From: Minicystis rosea | GTDB taxonomy: Bacteria; Myxococcota_A; Polyangia; Polyangiales; Polyangiaceae | Length of the DNA stretch: 64,000 bases | Direction of reading: 5' to 3' | Assembly: GCA_001931535.1 (NCBI GenBank) | Contig: CP016211.1 | Coordinates: forward strand, 15,453,501-15,517,500 | Shown: positions 41,478 to 50,673 of the stretch, piece by piece | Position numbering within the stretch: the stretch's first letter is position 1 | Layout of the letters: every line of letters starts with the position of its first letter | Notes under the pieces: model-generated | The model's database searches: none | Seen by the model: the letters and a program-made list of their open reading frames with translations, nothing else | What the model was told of the DNA's origin: nothing | Program-made: the position numbers and the translations under genes

Positions 41478-42779
41478 TCAGCGCTGGCCGATGCCCACGC
41501 GTTCGGCGACCCACGCGTCCACGTCGCGAGGCACGTTGACGGCGGCGATTTCGCCGCCGCGCAGGAAGATCTCCGCCGGCATGGGGCGGCCGTTGTATTC
41601 GCTCGCCATGGTGAAGCCGTAGGCGCCGGCGTCGCGGATGACGACGTGGTTGGGCACGGTCGCGAACGGGTGGGCGCCGAAGTCGTCGGAGCTTTCGCAC
41701 ACGGGGCCGACGACGCGGTAGCTCGGCGCGTCTTCGCCGGGCACGGTCGCGCCGTCGAGCGGCTCGATGCGGTGGCGCGCGGCGTAGAGGGCAGGGCGGA
41801 TGAGATCGTTCATGCCGGCGTCGATCATCAGCCAGCGCCGGCCGCCTTCGCGTGATTGCTTGTGACCGATCACGCTGGCCACGAGGACGCCGTACGACGC
41901 CACCAGGCTGCGGCCCGGCTCGACCACGATGCGCGTGCCCGCGAGCGGCGAGCCTTCGACGAGCTTCACGGCGCCACGTGCGAAGTCGGCGGGCTTCACC
42001 GGGCAGCCCGATCCGTAGTCGATGCCGAAGCCGCCGCCGAAGTCGATGAGCTCGAGCTTCGCGCCGGCGCGGTTGCGCTCCACGGCGAGCGCGAGCATGA
42101 CCTCGGCGGCCGCGAGGTACTCGCCGGTGGCCGTGAGCTGCGAGCCGACGTGCCCGCCGAGCCCGATCAGATCGACGTGCGGCGCGCGCGCGAGCGCTTC
42201 CCACGCGGCGGGGAGATCGGCGCGCGCGATCCCGAACTTCGCCTCGTCGTGGCCGGTCGCCACGTGCGCGTGCGTGTCGGCCTCGATGCCCGGGTTGATG
42301 CGGAGCGAGACGCGCGCGCGGCGGCCGAGGGCGGCGGCGCGGGCTTCGATGCGCGCGATCTCTTCGACGCTCTCCACCTGAATCGATAGGAGCCCACGAT
42401 CGCCGGCGGAGAGCGCACGATCGATCTCCCACGCTTGCTTGGCGACCCCACTGAAGACGATGCGTTCAGGCGGGATCCCACACGAGAGCGCGACGGCGAG
42501 CTCGCCGCCGCTCACGACGTCGGCCCCGCAGCCCGCCGCGCCGAAGATGCGCACGATCGGCCCGGCCGTGTTGGCCTTCACGGCATACGCGACGAGGTGC
42601 GAAGCCGCGCCGAATCCCGCGACGAGCGCGCGCGCCTCGGCATCCATGCCGTCGAGATCGTAGACGTACGCGGGCGTCCGGAGGGGCCGGCCGCGCTCGC
42701 CCGCTCCATCGTTTCCCACGAAAATCTTCGACAGCGGCACGCCTCCGAGCACGGTGCCTCGCTCGTCCCTGGTCAGCAT
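41478..42779 (-). CDS. lysA: Diaminopimelate decarboxylase
   Basis: The protein has 433 residues. It performs the last step of lysine synthesis, turning meso-diaminopimelate into lysine and CO2 with pyridoxal phosphate. Visible features are the Schiff-base lysine in VAYAVKANT (near residue 68), the HVGSQ motif, the GGGFGIDYG phosphate-binding stretch, the VEPGRSLVA segment and the C-terminal CESSDDF signature, in which the Cys is a conserved active-site residue from the other subunit. Length is normal. It is divergent from the pyruvate kinase gene with an 84-bp control region, and no other lys or dap genes are nearby. Confidence 0.94.
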   Translation of the reverse strand: MLTRDERGTVLGGVPLSKIFVGNDGAGERGRPLRTPAYVYDLDGMDAEARALVAGFGAASHLVAYAVKANTAGPIVRIFGAAGCGADVVSGGELAVALSCGIPPERIVFSGVAKQAWEIDRALSAGDRGLLSIQVESVEEIARIEARAAALGRRARVSLRINPGIEADTHAHVATGHDEAKFGIARADLPAAWEALARAPHVDLIGLGGHVGSQLTATGEYLAAAEVMLALAVERNRAGAKLELIDFGGGFGIDYGSGCPVKPADFARGAVKLVEGSPLAGTRIVVEPGRSLVASYGVLVASVIGHKQSREGGRRWLMIDAGMNDLIRPALYAARHRIEPLDGATVPGEDAPSYRVVGPVCESSDDFGAHPFATVPNHVVIRDAGAYGFTMASEYNGRPMPAEIFLRGGEIAAVNVPRDVDAWVAERVGIGQR

Positions 42780-42863
42780 GCGCCCCCGCTACCTCGCCGG
42801 CCACGGCCATGCAACCAGCTTCGAGCCGACGGCGGTTGTAGTCGAGGCCCGCCCGACTGTGTC

Positions 42864-44300
42864 ATGCTGCCGGGCGTGTTGGTTCGCAAGGCGAAGATCG
42901 TTTGCACCATCGGCCCCGCGTGCGACGACCAAGCGTCGCTCGAGCAGCTCATCCGCGCGGGGATGGATGTGGCCCGGCTCAACTTCTCGCACGGCTCGCA
43001 CGAGGAGCACGGGCGTCGCTTCGCGACGATCCGCGCCGCCGCCGAAGCGTGCGACAAGCCCGTGGCGATCCTGCAGGATCTCTGCGGCCCCAAGATCCGC
43101 TGCGGGCGCTTCCCGGGCGGCACGCGCACGCTCCCGAGCGACACCATTGTCTCGCTGGTCGAGGCCGGCAACGAGGGGATGGCGGGCCCTGACGAGATCC
43201 CGATCCAATACGAGGGCCTCGCGCAGGATCTCCAGCCGGGCGACGTCATCCTCTTGGACGACGGGCGCGTCGTGCTCACGGTCACCTCGATCGACAACGG
43301 CCGCGTGCGCGCCGCCGTCACCCAGCCGGGCACGATCCGCGATCGCGTCGGCGTGCATCTCCCCGCGCGGCGCGTGCGCATCGCCACGCTGACCGAGAAG
43401 GACAAAGCGGATCTCTCGTTCGGCCTTTCGCTCGGCGTCGACTACGTGGCGCTCTCCTTCGTGCGCCACCCCGACGACGTGCGGCTCGTGCGCGAGATCT
43501 GCGAAGCCTGGGGCCGGCCGACGCCCATCGTCTCGAAGATCGAGACGCCTTCGGCGATCGATCACTTGGAGGCGCTCATCCTCGCGTCCGACGGCGTGAT
43601 GGTGGCCCGCGGCGATCTCGGTGTGGAGTTCCCGCCCGAGCGCGTGCCCATCATCCAGCGCGAGATCCTCGGCCTGGCGCGCGTGCACCAGCGCCCGGTC
43701 ATCGTCGCGACGGAGATGCTCCAGTCGATGGTGACGGCCACCCGCCCGACGCGCGCGGAGGCGAGCGACGTGGCGACGGCCGTCTTCGAAGGCACGGACG
43801 CGGTGATGCTCTCGCAGGAGACGGCGACCGGCCAGCACCCCTCGCTCGTGGCGCGGATGATGGCGCGCATCATCACCGAGGCCGAGACGAGCAAGTTCTA
43901 CCAGCCGCTCTCGAGCGAGCTCCCCGGCCAGCGCGCGCAGGTGAACGAGGCCGTGGCCCGCGCGGCCTGCGACATCGGGCGCGACATCGGCGCTCGGGTG
44001 ATCGTGGCCTTCACCGAGAGCGGTCTGTCGGCGCGCTACGCGTCGAAGGCGCGCCCCAACGTGCCCATCATCGCCTTCTCGCCGAACCCGGTGACGTGCC
44101 GGCGCCTCGCGCTCGTCTGGGGCGTCGTCCCGTGCCCGCTCGATCAGTTCCGCTCGCCCGACGAGATGGTCGATCGCGCCAGCGCCTACCTGAACTCGCA
44201 CGGCTTCGCGGCACCCGGTGACAAATTCGTCGCCATCTTCGGCGCGCCCGTGGGCGTCATCGGCACGACCAACTGTATCCGTGTGAGGGTGGTCGAGTGA
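42864..44300 (+). CDS. pyk: Pyruvate kinase
   Basis: The protein has 478 residues from ATG 42864; alternative starts at GTG 42876 and TTG 42879 would change only a few residues. It makes pyruvate and ATP from phosphoenolpyruvate and ADP. Signature motifs are KIVCTIGPA at the start, the FSHG loop near 40, KIETPSAIDHLEAL near 220 (catalytic lysine), ARGDLGVEFPPE, and VATEMLQSM. The C-terminal domain is of normal length. Its stop overlaps the start of the next gene (GTGA), coupling a glycolytic enzyme with a Ser/Thr kinase; PrkC/PknB-type kinases phosphorylate pyruvate kinase in other bacteria, so regulation is possible. Confidence 0.94.
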   Translation: MLPGVLVRKAKIVCTIGPACDDQASLEQLIRAGMDVARLNFSHGSHEEHGRRFATIRAAAEACDKPVAILQDLCGPKIRCGRFPGGTRTLPSDTIVSLVEAGNEGMAGPDEIPIQYEGLAQDLQPGDVILLDDGRVVLTVTSIDNGRVRAAVTQPGTIRDRVGVHLPARRVRIATLTEKDKADLSFGLSLGVDYVALSFVRHPDDVRLVREICEAWGRPTPIVSKIETPSAIDHLEALILASDGVMVARGDLGVEFPPERVPIIQREILGLARVHQRPVIVATEMLQSMVTATRPTRAEASDVATAVFEGTDAVMLSQETATGQHPSLVARMMARIITEAETSKFYQPLSSELPGQRAQVNEAVARAACDIGRDIGARVIVAFTESGLSARYASKARPNVPIIAFSPNPVTCRRLALVWGVVPCPLDQFRSPDEMVDRASAYLNSHGFAAPGDKFVAIFGAPVGVIGTTNCIRVRVVE

Positions 44301-46624
44301 GCGCCGAGGCCCCGGACTCTTCGGGGCTCGCGGTTACGATGGGGCCGCAGCCGGCGGTCAAGAGCCCCGGCCTGACCGACGATTCCGCGGTTCGGGATGT
44401 GGGCTCGGCGCGTCCGGTGTCAAACTACGGGCCGGTGACGCCCGCACCTGTCACGATGGAGTCGGAGGGGAGCCCGGCTTCGGCGTCGGTCGCGACCGTG
44501 CCGCGCGCGGCGGGGATGGCAGAGCAACGAGCAACGCCGAGCGTACCGCTGGGCCCGCCCTCGAGCGACGGCGCCCGATCGGCGCCCTCGGGGCCGACCT
44601 CGGGCTTCCCGCGCATCGAGAAGTACGAGCTGCTCGAAGAGATCGGCCACGGCGGGATGGCCACCGTCTACCGCGCCCGTGATCCGCGGCTCGGGCGCGA
44701 GGTCGCGGTCAAGGTCATCCACAAGCACCTGCGCGAGAACCCCGAGGTGGGCACGCGCTTCGTGGCCGAGGCGCGCGCCGCCGCGAAGCTCCGGCACCCG
44801 GGCATCGTCGACGTGTTCGACGTCTCCGGCGACGACGATCCCGAGCGCTACCTCATCGTCGAGCTCATCCGCGGCACCACGCTGCGCAAGGTGCTGCAGA
44901 AGCACCGCGACATGCCCGCCGAGATCGGCGCCTCCATCGTGCTTCGCCTCTGCGATGCGCTCCAGCACGCGCACACCGCGGCCATCATCCACCGCGACAT
45001 CAAGCCGGAGAACGTGCTGGTGGAGCTGCCCGCCGATCGCGCCGCCGCGAGCGGGCACGAGCGCGATCCGCACGCCGCGACGCCGACGCCCCCGCCCGTC
45101 GAGGCGACGCCGCTCCCCGTGGCCAGCGCCAGTGACACGCAGCTCAGCCTCGCGGACGCGGTCGCTCCGCGCGCGCTGCCCGCGGCGCATCCGCGCGAGG
45201 AGACGCGCGCGAGAGAGACCGTGAAGCCGCGCGACGACGGCGGTGTCGTCATCAAGATCACGGACTTCGGCATCGCCAAGATCCTCGACGCCCAGGGCGT
45301 GACCTCGACCGGGCAAGTGCTGGGCTCGCCCGCGCACATGGCGCCCGAGCAGATCGAAGGCGGCGAGGTCGACGCGCGCACCGACGTCTTCGCGCTTGGC
45401 GTGCTCATGTACGAGTGTCTCGTCGGCCACCTGCCCTTCGAGGGGAAGAACCCCGCGCAGGTGCTGCGGCGCGTGCTCGAAGGCAGCTATCCCGCCGCCG
45501 ACCGGGAGCGCCCCGCGGTGGGCGGGCGCTGGTCGCGCCTCGTCGCGCAGGCGCTCGCGCGCGACGCGACCGAGCGCGTGGCCTCGGCCGCGGAGCTCGG
45601 CGATGCCATCCGCGCGGAGCTCGGCGCCCTCGGGATCACCGACGCGAAGGCGGAGATCGACGCCTACTTCGCCGATCCGGAAGGCTACACGCAGCAGATC
45701 ACCGAGCGCCTCGTGCCGCGCCTCGTGAGCCGCGGGGAAGCCGCGCGCCGGAGCGGCGACATCCCCGGCGCCGCCGCCGACTTCAACCGCGCCCTCGCGC
45801 TGCGGCCGGACGATCTCACCATCCTGAAGCGCATCGGCAGCCTCACGTCGAGCGCGGGGCGGCGCCTCTTGGTGCGCCGCGCGGCCGCGATCATCGCGGG
45901 CTCCGCGGTGCTCGGCGTGGTCGCGTTCCAAGCGGCGCGCGCGTGGAAGGCGAGCGCCGCGCATCCGCCGGCGCCGCCGGCGAGCGCCTCGACGATCGAG
46001 GCCCACGAGGTCGCGCACCCGATCCACGATCGGCCGGCGCCTTCGCTGGATCACGCCTCGCTGTCGCCGGTGCCATCGGGCTCCGCGAGCAACGAGCCGG
46101 CCTCGAAGCGCCCGCGCACGCCGGCCAACCCGGGCTTCACGCTGCCGTCTCCGCCGTCGTCGGCCGCGCCGGGCACGCGCATGGTGCGCTTCAACATCAA
46201 TCCCAAGGGCGCGAAGCTGATGGTCGACGGCACGCAGCAGTCGTCGTTCCGGCCCTTCTCGTTGCCGCTCGGGCCGCACAAGGTCGAGGTCACGCCCAAC
46301 GCGGTGAACTGCTGCAAGAAGCTTTCGGTCGTGGTGCAAGTCGATGCACCTCCGGCCAGTGAGCCGGAGAACGTGCAGCAGATCCCGCTGACCATGGAGA
46401 TCAACCCCGCGAAGGTGATGCTCTCGGGCGCGCCTCAGAATGGGCAGCTCACGTGTCCCGAGCTGGGGCTCACCTGTTTCGCCGGCAGCGCGCAGCCGGT
46501 GAAGCTGCGCGAGGCGGCGCAGTCGACGGTGTGTCAGTTCACCGCGCCGGACAAGTCTCCCCACCGCGCGCGCGTGTCGTTCAACGCAGGCGAGACGAAC
46601 GTGATCCCCTGGCCGGCGGAATGA
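44297..46624 (+). CDS. Hanks-type Ser/Thr kinase with insert, TPR-like pair and PEGA-like C-terminus
   Basis: The protein has 775 residues and overlaps pyk by 4 bp. An acidic, low-complexity N-terminus of about 105 residues precedes the kinase domain: IGHGGMATVY loop, VAVKVI lysine, HRDIKPEN catalytic loop. Between that loop and the DFGIAK motif lies an extra stretch of about 60 residues rich in Pro, Ala and Arg, unusual for this fold. After the kinase part, ADFNRALALRPDDLTIL suggests a short TPR pair, then one TM helix (about 530-550) and a C-terminal extracytoplasmic beta domain of about 150 residues with KGAKLMVDGTQQ, as in PEGA modules. Confidence 0.85.
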   Translation: MSAEAPDSSGLAVTMGPQPAVKSPGLTDDSAVRDVGSARPVSNYGPVTPAPVTMESEGSPASASVATVPRAAGMAEQRATPSVPLGPPSSDGARSAPSGPTSGFPRIEKYELLEEIGHGGMATVYRARDPRLGREVAVKVIHKHLRENPEVGTRFVAEARAAAKLRHPGIVDVFDVSGDDDPERYLIVELIRGTTLRKVLQKHRDMPAEIGASIVLRLCDALQHAHTAAIIHRDIKPENVLVELPADRAAASGHERDPHAATPTPPPVEATPLPVASASDTQLSLADAVAPRALPAAHPREETRARETVKPRDDGGVVIKITDFGIAKILDAQGVTSTGQVLGSPAHMAPEQIEGGEVDARTDVFALGVLMYECLVGHLPFEGKNPAQVLRRVLEGSYPAADRERPAVGGRWSRLVAQALARDATERVASAAELGDAIRAELGALGITDAKAEIDAYFADPEGYTQQITERLVPRLVSRGEAARRSGDIPGAAADFNRALALRPDDLTILKRIGSLTSSAGRRLLVRRAAAIIAGSAVLGVVAFQAARAWKASAAHPPAPPASASTIEAHEVAHPIHDRPAPSLDHASLSPVPSGSASNEPASKRPRTPANPGFTLPSPPSSAAPGTRMVRFNINPKGAKLMVDGTQQSSFRPFSLPLGPHKVEVTPNAVNCCKKLSVVVQVDAPPASEPENVQQIPLTMEINPAKVMLSGAPQNGQLTCPELGLTCFAGSAQPVKLREAAQSTVCQFTAPDKSPHRARVSFNAGETNVIPWPAE

Positions 46625-46779
46625 CGGGATCCCGCGGTCGGGCCTCCACCCGGCTGGGGAGGGAATGTCGATTCCTCCGGGAAAACCAGCGCGAGGGAGC
46701 GGATCCGCGCGCCGACCGGGCAGAAAAAACCCCGGCCTGCCCATGAATCCGGTACATCACCCCGACGCGATTTCCCGGC

Positions 46780-47805
46780 ATGGCTCCGTGCTCCACAGGT
46801 GGGGAGTGGCCCCGCACGCGACGGCCCGGCGTCCCGCAACGGGGTCCGGAACAGGGGCGTCGCCTCGCCGCGCGGTTCGCTTCGGCGGCGCTCGTGGGCC
46901 TCGCGGCGCTCGTGTCGGCCGCGCCTTGCCGCGCCGATGATCAGCAGGCCTTCGAGCTGGCGAAGAACCCGTTCGACGCCGGCCAGTTCGCCGAGGCGCA
47001 CACGCGGCTCTCGGCGTTGCTCGATCCGGCGCTGCCGTCGTGTGAGTCCGGCACGCCCGCGGGCGGCCGCTGTCACATCGCGGATCCAGATCTCGTCGAG
47101 CGTGCGCGCGCGCTCGATGCGGCCTCCCTCTTGGCCCTTCGGCGCGAGGCCGAGGCCGACGCGCAGATCGGCAAGATCCTCCGGGCGAACCCGCAATACG
47201 CGCCCAACACCGCGCTCTTCCCGCAGGAGGTCGTCGATCGCTTCACGATGGTGCGCGGCGCGCTCCGCCCCGAGCTCGAGGCCATCGCGCAGCAGAAGGC
47301 GCGCGACGAGCTGCAGAAGCGCGTCGCCGGTCAGAAGGCGCGCGAGGCCGAAGAGAAGTGGCTCGCCGAGCTCGAGCGCCTCGCCGGTGAAGAGCGGCGG
47401 ATCGAGCCCAACTCGCGCTGGATCGCGATGGTGCCTTTCGGTGTGGGCCAGTTCCAGAACGGCGACGTGCGGCTCGGCGTGGTCTTCGCGGCGGGCGAGG
47501 TGCTCCTCGGCGGCGCTTCGCTGGTCACCGTGGCCGTCGTCAACCGGCTGGCGTCGAGCTTCTCGGTCCCCAACGTCGACAAGAATGCGCTCAGCCGACA
47601 GATCAAGACGGTGACCACCGTCAACCAGATCACGTTCGCTGCGTGGGCAGCGGTCACCGTTGCCGGCGTCCTGCAGGCGCAATTCGGGTTCGTCCCGGAG
47701 CGCACCACGACGGTGAAGCGTCCCATCCCGCCGCGGCCGAAGATCGCGCCCGTCGCCGCGCCCGTGCCGGGCGGCGCGATCTTCGGCGTGACTGGTACGT
47801 TTTAG
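46780..47805 (+). CDS. Secreted or membrane protein of unknown function with helical N-terminal half
   Basis: The protein has 341 residues. Its N-terminus has 28 polar and basic residues before a signal-type hydrophobic stretch (about 35-48, ending AAPCRA), so a later start (for example GTG 46807) may be the true one. The mature part has a TPR-like helical region (LAKNPFDAGQFAEAHTRLSALL) and a basic, coiled-coil-like segment (about 175-200), then GVGQFQNG and several short hydrophobic segments (about 235-310), possibly transmembrane. I do not recognise a family. The arrangement resembles TPR and membrane proteins that accompany kinase genes in myxobacteria, but that is only context. Confidence 0.6.
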   Translation: MAPCSTGGEWPRTRRPGVPQRGPEQGRRLAARFASAALVGLAALVSAAPCRADDQQAFELAKNPFDAGQFAEAHTRLSALLDPALPSCESGTPAGGRCHIADPDLVERARALDAASLLALRREAEADAQIGKILRANPQYAPNTALFPQEVVDRFTMVRGALRPELEAIAQQKARDELQKRVAGQKAREAEEKWLAELERLAGEERRIEPNSRWIAMVPFGVGQFQNGDVRLGVVFAAGEVLLGGASLVTVAVVNRLASSFSVPNVDKNALSRQIKTVTTVNQITFAAWAAVTVAGVLQAQFGFVPERTTTVKRPIPPRPKIAPVAAPVPGGAIFGVTGTF

Positions 47806-47896
47806 CGTAACCCAGCGGATGTAACGGTTACGCGGTTACATGGGTCGCGTTGCCCGAGCGACGTGGAGAGCGCGGCTGTCCACTGCGGAGCGCGCG

Positions 47897-47939
47897 ACAA
47901 AAAGACAGCGGGGCAAGCGTGTTTCCACGCCTGCCCCGC
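47897..47939 (-). terminator. Rho-independent terminator of the YXWGXW-like gene
   Basis: On the minus strand GCGGGGCA and TGCCCCGC form the lower stem, GCGTG and CACGC the upper stem with a TTTC-type loop (47908-47939), followed by CTTTTTG. It lies 26 bp after the stop codon of the gene at 47966-48307. It is the most textbook terminator of the window. Confidence 0.85.
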
Positions 47940-47965
47940 GTTGTCGGGCTTCACGATCGTCGCGA

Positions 47966-48307
47966 TCAGTAGCGAGCCCAGTGGCCGGGGACGTAGTAGT
48001 ACGCGCCCCCGCGGCCCTCGTAGTGCGCCGGGACCCAGCGCGCGCCACGGCGCGGCGCTTCGTAGCGGCCCGGGAGCCAAATCCAGCGCGCGCCGTTGTA
48101 GTGCCAGTGGCCCTTGATCCACACGTAGTCGGCGCGCGGCGCGACCGGGACGACCTCGGTGGCGTAGTCGGCGGCGGGCGGCGCCTCGCGCACGGCGACT
48201 GGCCGCGGCGGCGACTGAACCTCGACCTCTTCCTGAACGGCGCAACCCGTCGCACCGAGCGACGCAATGCCAAGAACGAAGGGGACGGCAAGCTTCCAGA
48301 CGTTCAT
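47966..48307 (-). CDS. YXWGXW-type repeat lipoprotein
   Basis: The protein has 113 residues from ATG 48307, with a strong GGAGGAATC site directly upstream. The signal ends at GATGCAVQ (lipobox). The mature part is rich in Pro, Tyr and Trp with several aromatic repeats of YXWGXW/WxxGxW type (YVWIKGHWHYNGARW, WLPGRYEAP, YYYVPGHWARY). Such lipoproteins are widespread in Proteobacteria and Myxococcota, with an unknown envelope role. It is transcribed alone and ends in a clear terminator. Confidence 0.85.
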   Translation of the reverse strand: MNVWKLAVPFVLGIASLGATGCAVQEEVEVQSPPRPVAVREAPPAADYATEVVPVAPRADYVWIKGHWHYNGARWIWLPGRYEAPRRGARWVPAHYEGRGGAYYYVPGHWARY

Positions 48308-48625
48308 CGTGATTCCTCCAAGCGGTTCTCTCGCACCGGGAATTCTTGCGGCGTCGGCCGCTGTGGATCGGCTCGGTTCACCGAGCTCGAGATCCGAGAG
48401 CGACGCTCGGCGGTGCAACCGCGCGCGCTGCTGACCACCATCCACATCTCGTGCCCGCAGCTCGACGATGATCGCCGCCGTGGCACGAAGCCTCGATGCG
48501 GCATCCATGACGAGCACGTTCGCCGCACCTCGACCACGTCCACGGCTCACACGCGAAGCCGTCGGGGCTGCACGCGCGCGTGATGCGACGACGCGTCGAC
48601 ACGATCGAAGCGTGTCGGTCGACGC
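48308..48625. other. 318-bp stretch with no gene seen
   Basis: The stretch lies between the start of the YXWGXW-like gene and the end of the YkgJ-like gene, both on the minus strand. It should carry the promoter of the former; no consensus is evident. Open frames here are GC artefacts without ribosome sites. Confidence 0.4.
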
Positions 48626-49195
48626 TCAGTCGCCGTCGGCGAGGATGTCGGCGATGTCGATGCGCGCGCCGCGCGGGGCGTCGATTTCCGCGGCATGAGC
48701 GGCGTCGAGCGCGGCGAGGATGGTGGAGAGCGTCGTTTGATCGAGCACGGCGTCGGCGGGCAGCGCTGCGAGATCGCGGCCGACGAAGTTCTTCGGGCAG
48801 GTGTCGAGCGTCGGCTCGGTGTGGACGGGCAGCGCGCGCTTGCCGGCGGGCGGCTCGGCGGCGAAGCGAATGGGCAGCCCGTGCGTGCGACAGATGAGCG
48901 GGCGCGCGGTGTAGACGGCGCAGCGGCCACCCTCGTCGAGCGCGGGACACACGGTGGGATCGCCGTGGAGCGCGCGCTCGGCGAGCACTTTGCGAGAAGG
49001 CTCCGGCAGCGAGGCCACTGCTTCCGCGATGGCCTCGGCTTCGATCAAGGTGACGGAGAAGCGCCGGCGGCAGCAATCGTCGCAGCCGGCGTGGCAGGTC
49101 ACGCCATCGCGATCGGGGAAGCGCGCGTGCACGCGATCGAAGAAGGTGTCGACCTTGGCGAAGAGCTCGACGAGGCGTGCGCGCGGCGTGGTCAC
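48626..49195 (-). CDS. YkgJ-family Cys-cluster (zinc- or iron-chelating) protein
   Basis: The protein has 189 residues from GTG 49195, overlapping the methyltransferase gene by 4 bp (GTGA). The family's Cys pattern is seen: CHAGCDDCC near residues 33-41, then CPAL, C-AVYTARPLICRTHGLP and a late CPKNF. YkgJ-type proteins bind a metal through eight Cys and are small cytosolic proteins of unclear task. The longer open frame upstream lies inside the methyltransferase gene and is not used. Confidence 0.82.
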   Translation of the reverse strand: MTTPRARLVELFAKVDTFFDRVHARFPDRDGVTCHAGCDDCCRRRFSVTLIEAEAIAEAVASLPEPSRKVLAERALHGDPTVCPALDEGGRCAVYTARPLICRTHGLPIRFAAEPPAGKRALPVHTEPTLDTCPKNFVGRDLAALPADAVLDQTTLSTILAALDAAHAAEIDAPRGARIDIADILADGD

Positions 49196-49929
49196 GACTT
49201 CTGCAGCGCGGCGATCCAGAAGCCGCCGAAATAGGCGAGCGGCGAGTCGCAGAGCGCGCGCTCCGCGCGGCGAAGCACGGAGCCGACGACGGGGATCCGC
49301 ATCGCCGCGGCGGCCGGCGTGACGATGCGCACGCCGCGCGAGGCCACGAGGCGCGTGTTCCGAGGCTTGATGGTGTCGATGTCCCACGGCGCGTCGAAGC
49401 GCGTGAAGACGGCGCTCTCCTTGGTCGCGTCGCTGATGGCCCCCGCCGGGCCGAGGCGCTTGGCCAAGCCGCGCAGGCTGATGGGGTTGTAGAGCTCCGC
49501 GAGCACGTAGCCGCCGGGGCGAACCACGCGCGTCATCTCCGCGAGGGCGCGCTCGATCTCGCGCACGTGCGCGAGCACCTTGAACGAGCAGGCCACATCG
49601 AAGGTGTCATCGGGGAAGGGCAGCTCGGTGGCGCTCGCCTCGCTCACGTCGAGCCCGCGCTCCCTCGCGTGCGCGAGCATGCCCGGCGAGAGATCCACGC
49701 CGCGCGCCGTGCGCGCGAAGCTCGCGATCCGGCGGAGGAGGAGGCCCGTGCCACAGCCGACCTCGAGCACGTCGCGCCCGCGCCCGTAGCGCTCGACGTA
49801 CTCGACCTCGAGATCGTCGAGCATGTCGTGGTAGCCGCCGGGATCGTGGCCGTCCCGGCGGTCCTCGTAGCGCGCGGAGAACTCGTCGTAATAGGCCCGC
49901 GTCTTGTCGAGGTGCTCTTGTTCACGCAT
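49192..49929 (-). CDS. Class I SAM-dependent methyltransferase (UbiE/COQ5-like)
   Basis: The protein has 245 residues. The SAM-binding motif I reads DVLEVGCGTGLLL (near 53-65), followed by GVDLSPGMLAHAR (motif II) and the ELPFPDDTFDVACS block, with VVRPGGYVLAEL after it. These match Methyltransf_11. The C-terminus has a Trp/Phe-rich helix. The substrate is unknown. It shares a 4-bp overlap with the downstream YkgJ-like gene, implying co-expression. It is divergent from the DUF1285-like gene. Confidence 0.87.
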   Translation of the reverse strand: MREQEHLDKTRAYYDEFSARYEDRRDGHDPGGYHDMLDDLEVEYVERYGRGRDVLEVGCGTGLLLRRIASFARTARGVDLSPGMLAHARERGLDVSEASATELPFPDDTFDVACSFKVLAHVREIERALAEMTRVVRPGGYVLAELYNPISLRGLAKRLGPAGAISDATKESAVFTRFDAPWDIDTIKPRNTRLVASRGVRIVTPAAAAMRIPVVGSVLRRAERALCDSPLAYFGGFWIAALQKS

Positions 49930-49991
49930 CGCGCCCTCTATAGCGCAGGGCGGGGCGTGACGCGCGCTGCTTTCGCCCCTACGCTCACCGC

Positions 49992-50489
49992 GTGAAGCCC
50001 GGCGATCATCCCGACTTCTACCGCGTGGCGCCGCCGCCTGGCACGTCCCGGGAGAGCACCATCGTCCTCGACCGCGAGGGCCGCTTCTGGCACGACGGCG
50101 CGCGCATCGATCACCTCGCGCTCGAGCAGGCGCTGCGGAGCTGGATCGCCCGCCACCCCGACGACGGCCGGCTGATCCTCACGAACGGCTACGATTGGTG
50201 CTATTTCCGCGTCGAGGATGTGCCGTTCGTCGTCGACGCCCTCCGCGTCGAGCCCGACGGCGGCGTCACGGCGCGCCTCTTCGACAGCAGCGAGGAGCCG
50301 CTCGATCCGGACACGCTGCGCCTCGGTGAAGCCGACGTCGTGTATGCGCGCGTCAAGGCGGGCACCTTCGAGGCGCGCTTTTCACGTCATGCGCAGACGC
50401 AGCTCGCCGACATCCTGGTCGAGGCGGAGCCGCCGGCCGTGCGCGTCCGTGGGCGGATCGTGCCCATTCTGCCGCGAACGCCGTCCTAA
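49992..50489 (+). CDS. DUF1285-like protein
   Basis: The protein has 165 residues from GTG 49992. It has the pattern of DUF1285 proteins: a short REGRFWHDGARIDH strand early and TNGYDWCYFRVEDVPFVV in the middle, followed by acidic, strand-rich segments. The role is unknown; a cytosolic protein. Its TAA stop at 50487-50489 sits two bases before the outer stem of the palindromic element (50492-50607), so the two may overlap in the transcript. Confidence 0.72.
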   Translation: MKPGDHPDFYRVAPPPGTSRESTIVLDREGRFWHDGARIDHLALEQALRSWIARHPDDGRLILTNGYDWCYFRVEDVPFVVDALRVEPDGGVTARLFDSSEEPLDPDTLRLGEADVVYARVKAGTFEARFSRHAQTQLADILVEAEPPAVRVRGRIVPILPRTPS

Positions 50490-50491
50490 CA

Positions 50492-50607
50492 GGATGGTGA
50501 GAAACGTCGCGAGCGCCCCGAAGCTAGGGAGCGCGACGGAGGAATCCTCGGCGATTTTGAGGGAGCGCGACCGACGATTCGGGGCGCGAAGCAGTTTGTC
50601 ACCATCC
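50492..50607. repeat. Structured palindromic element, copy 2
   Basis: This 116-bp homologue of the element at 12403-12524 has nested pairs: GGATGGTGA (50492-50500) with TCACCATCC (50599-50607), AAAC (50502-50505) with GTTT (50594-50597), GCGCCCCGAA (50513-50522) with TTCGGGGCGC (50578-50587), and GAGCGCGA (50529-50536) facing GAGCGCGA (50563-50570). The apical part (GAGGAATCCTC, GCGATTTTGAGG) is nearly identical to copy 1, while all stems differ but stay paired. Confidence 0.82.
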
Positions 50608-50673
50608 GGTTAACCGTGCTCCCGAGGCGCTCGGCCTTGCCCGCGGTCGAGCGCCGACCAAAGCTCTTTCGTC

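Noticed and set aside
46780..46806. Full confidence in ATG 46780 as a start
   Set aside because: There is no ribosome site, and the long polar stretch before the signal peptide makes a downstream start possible. The coordinate was kept but marked as uncertain.
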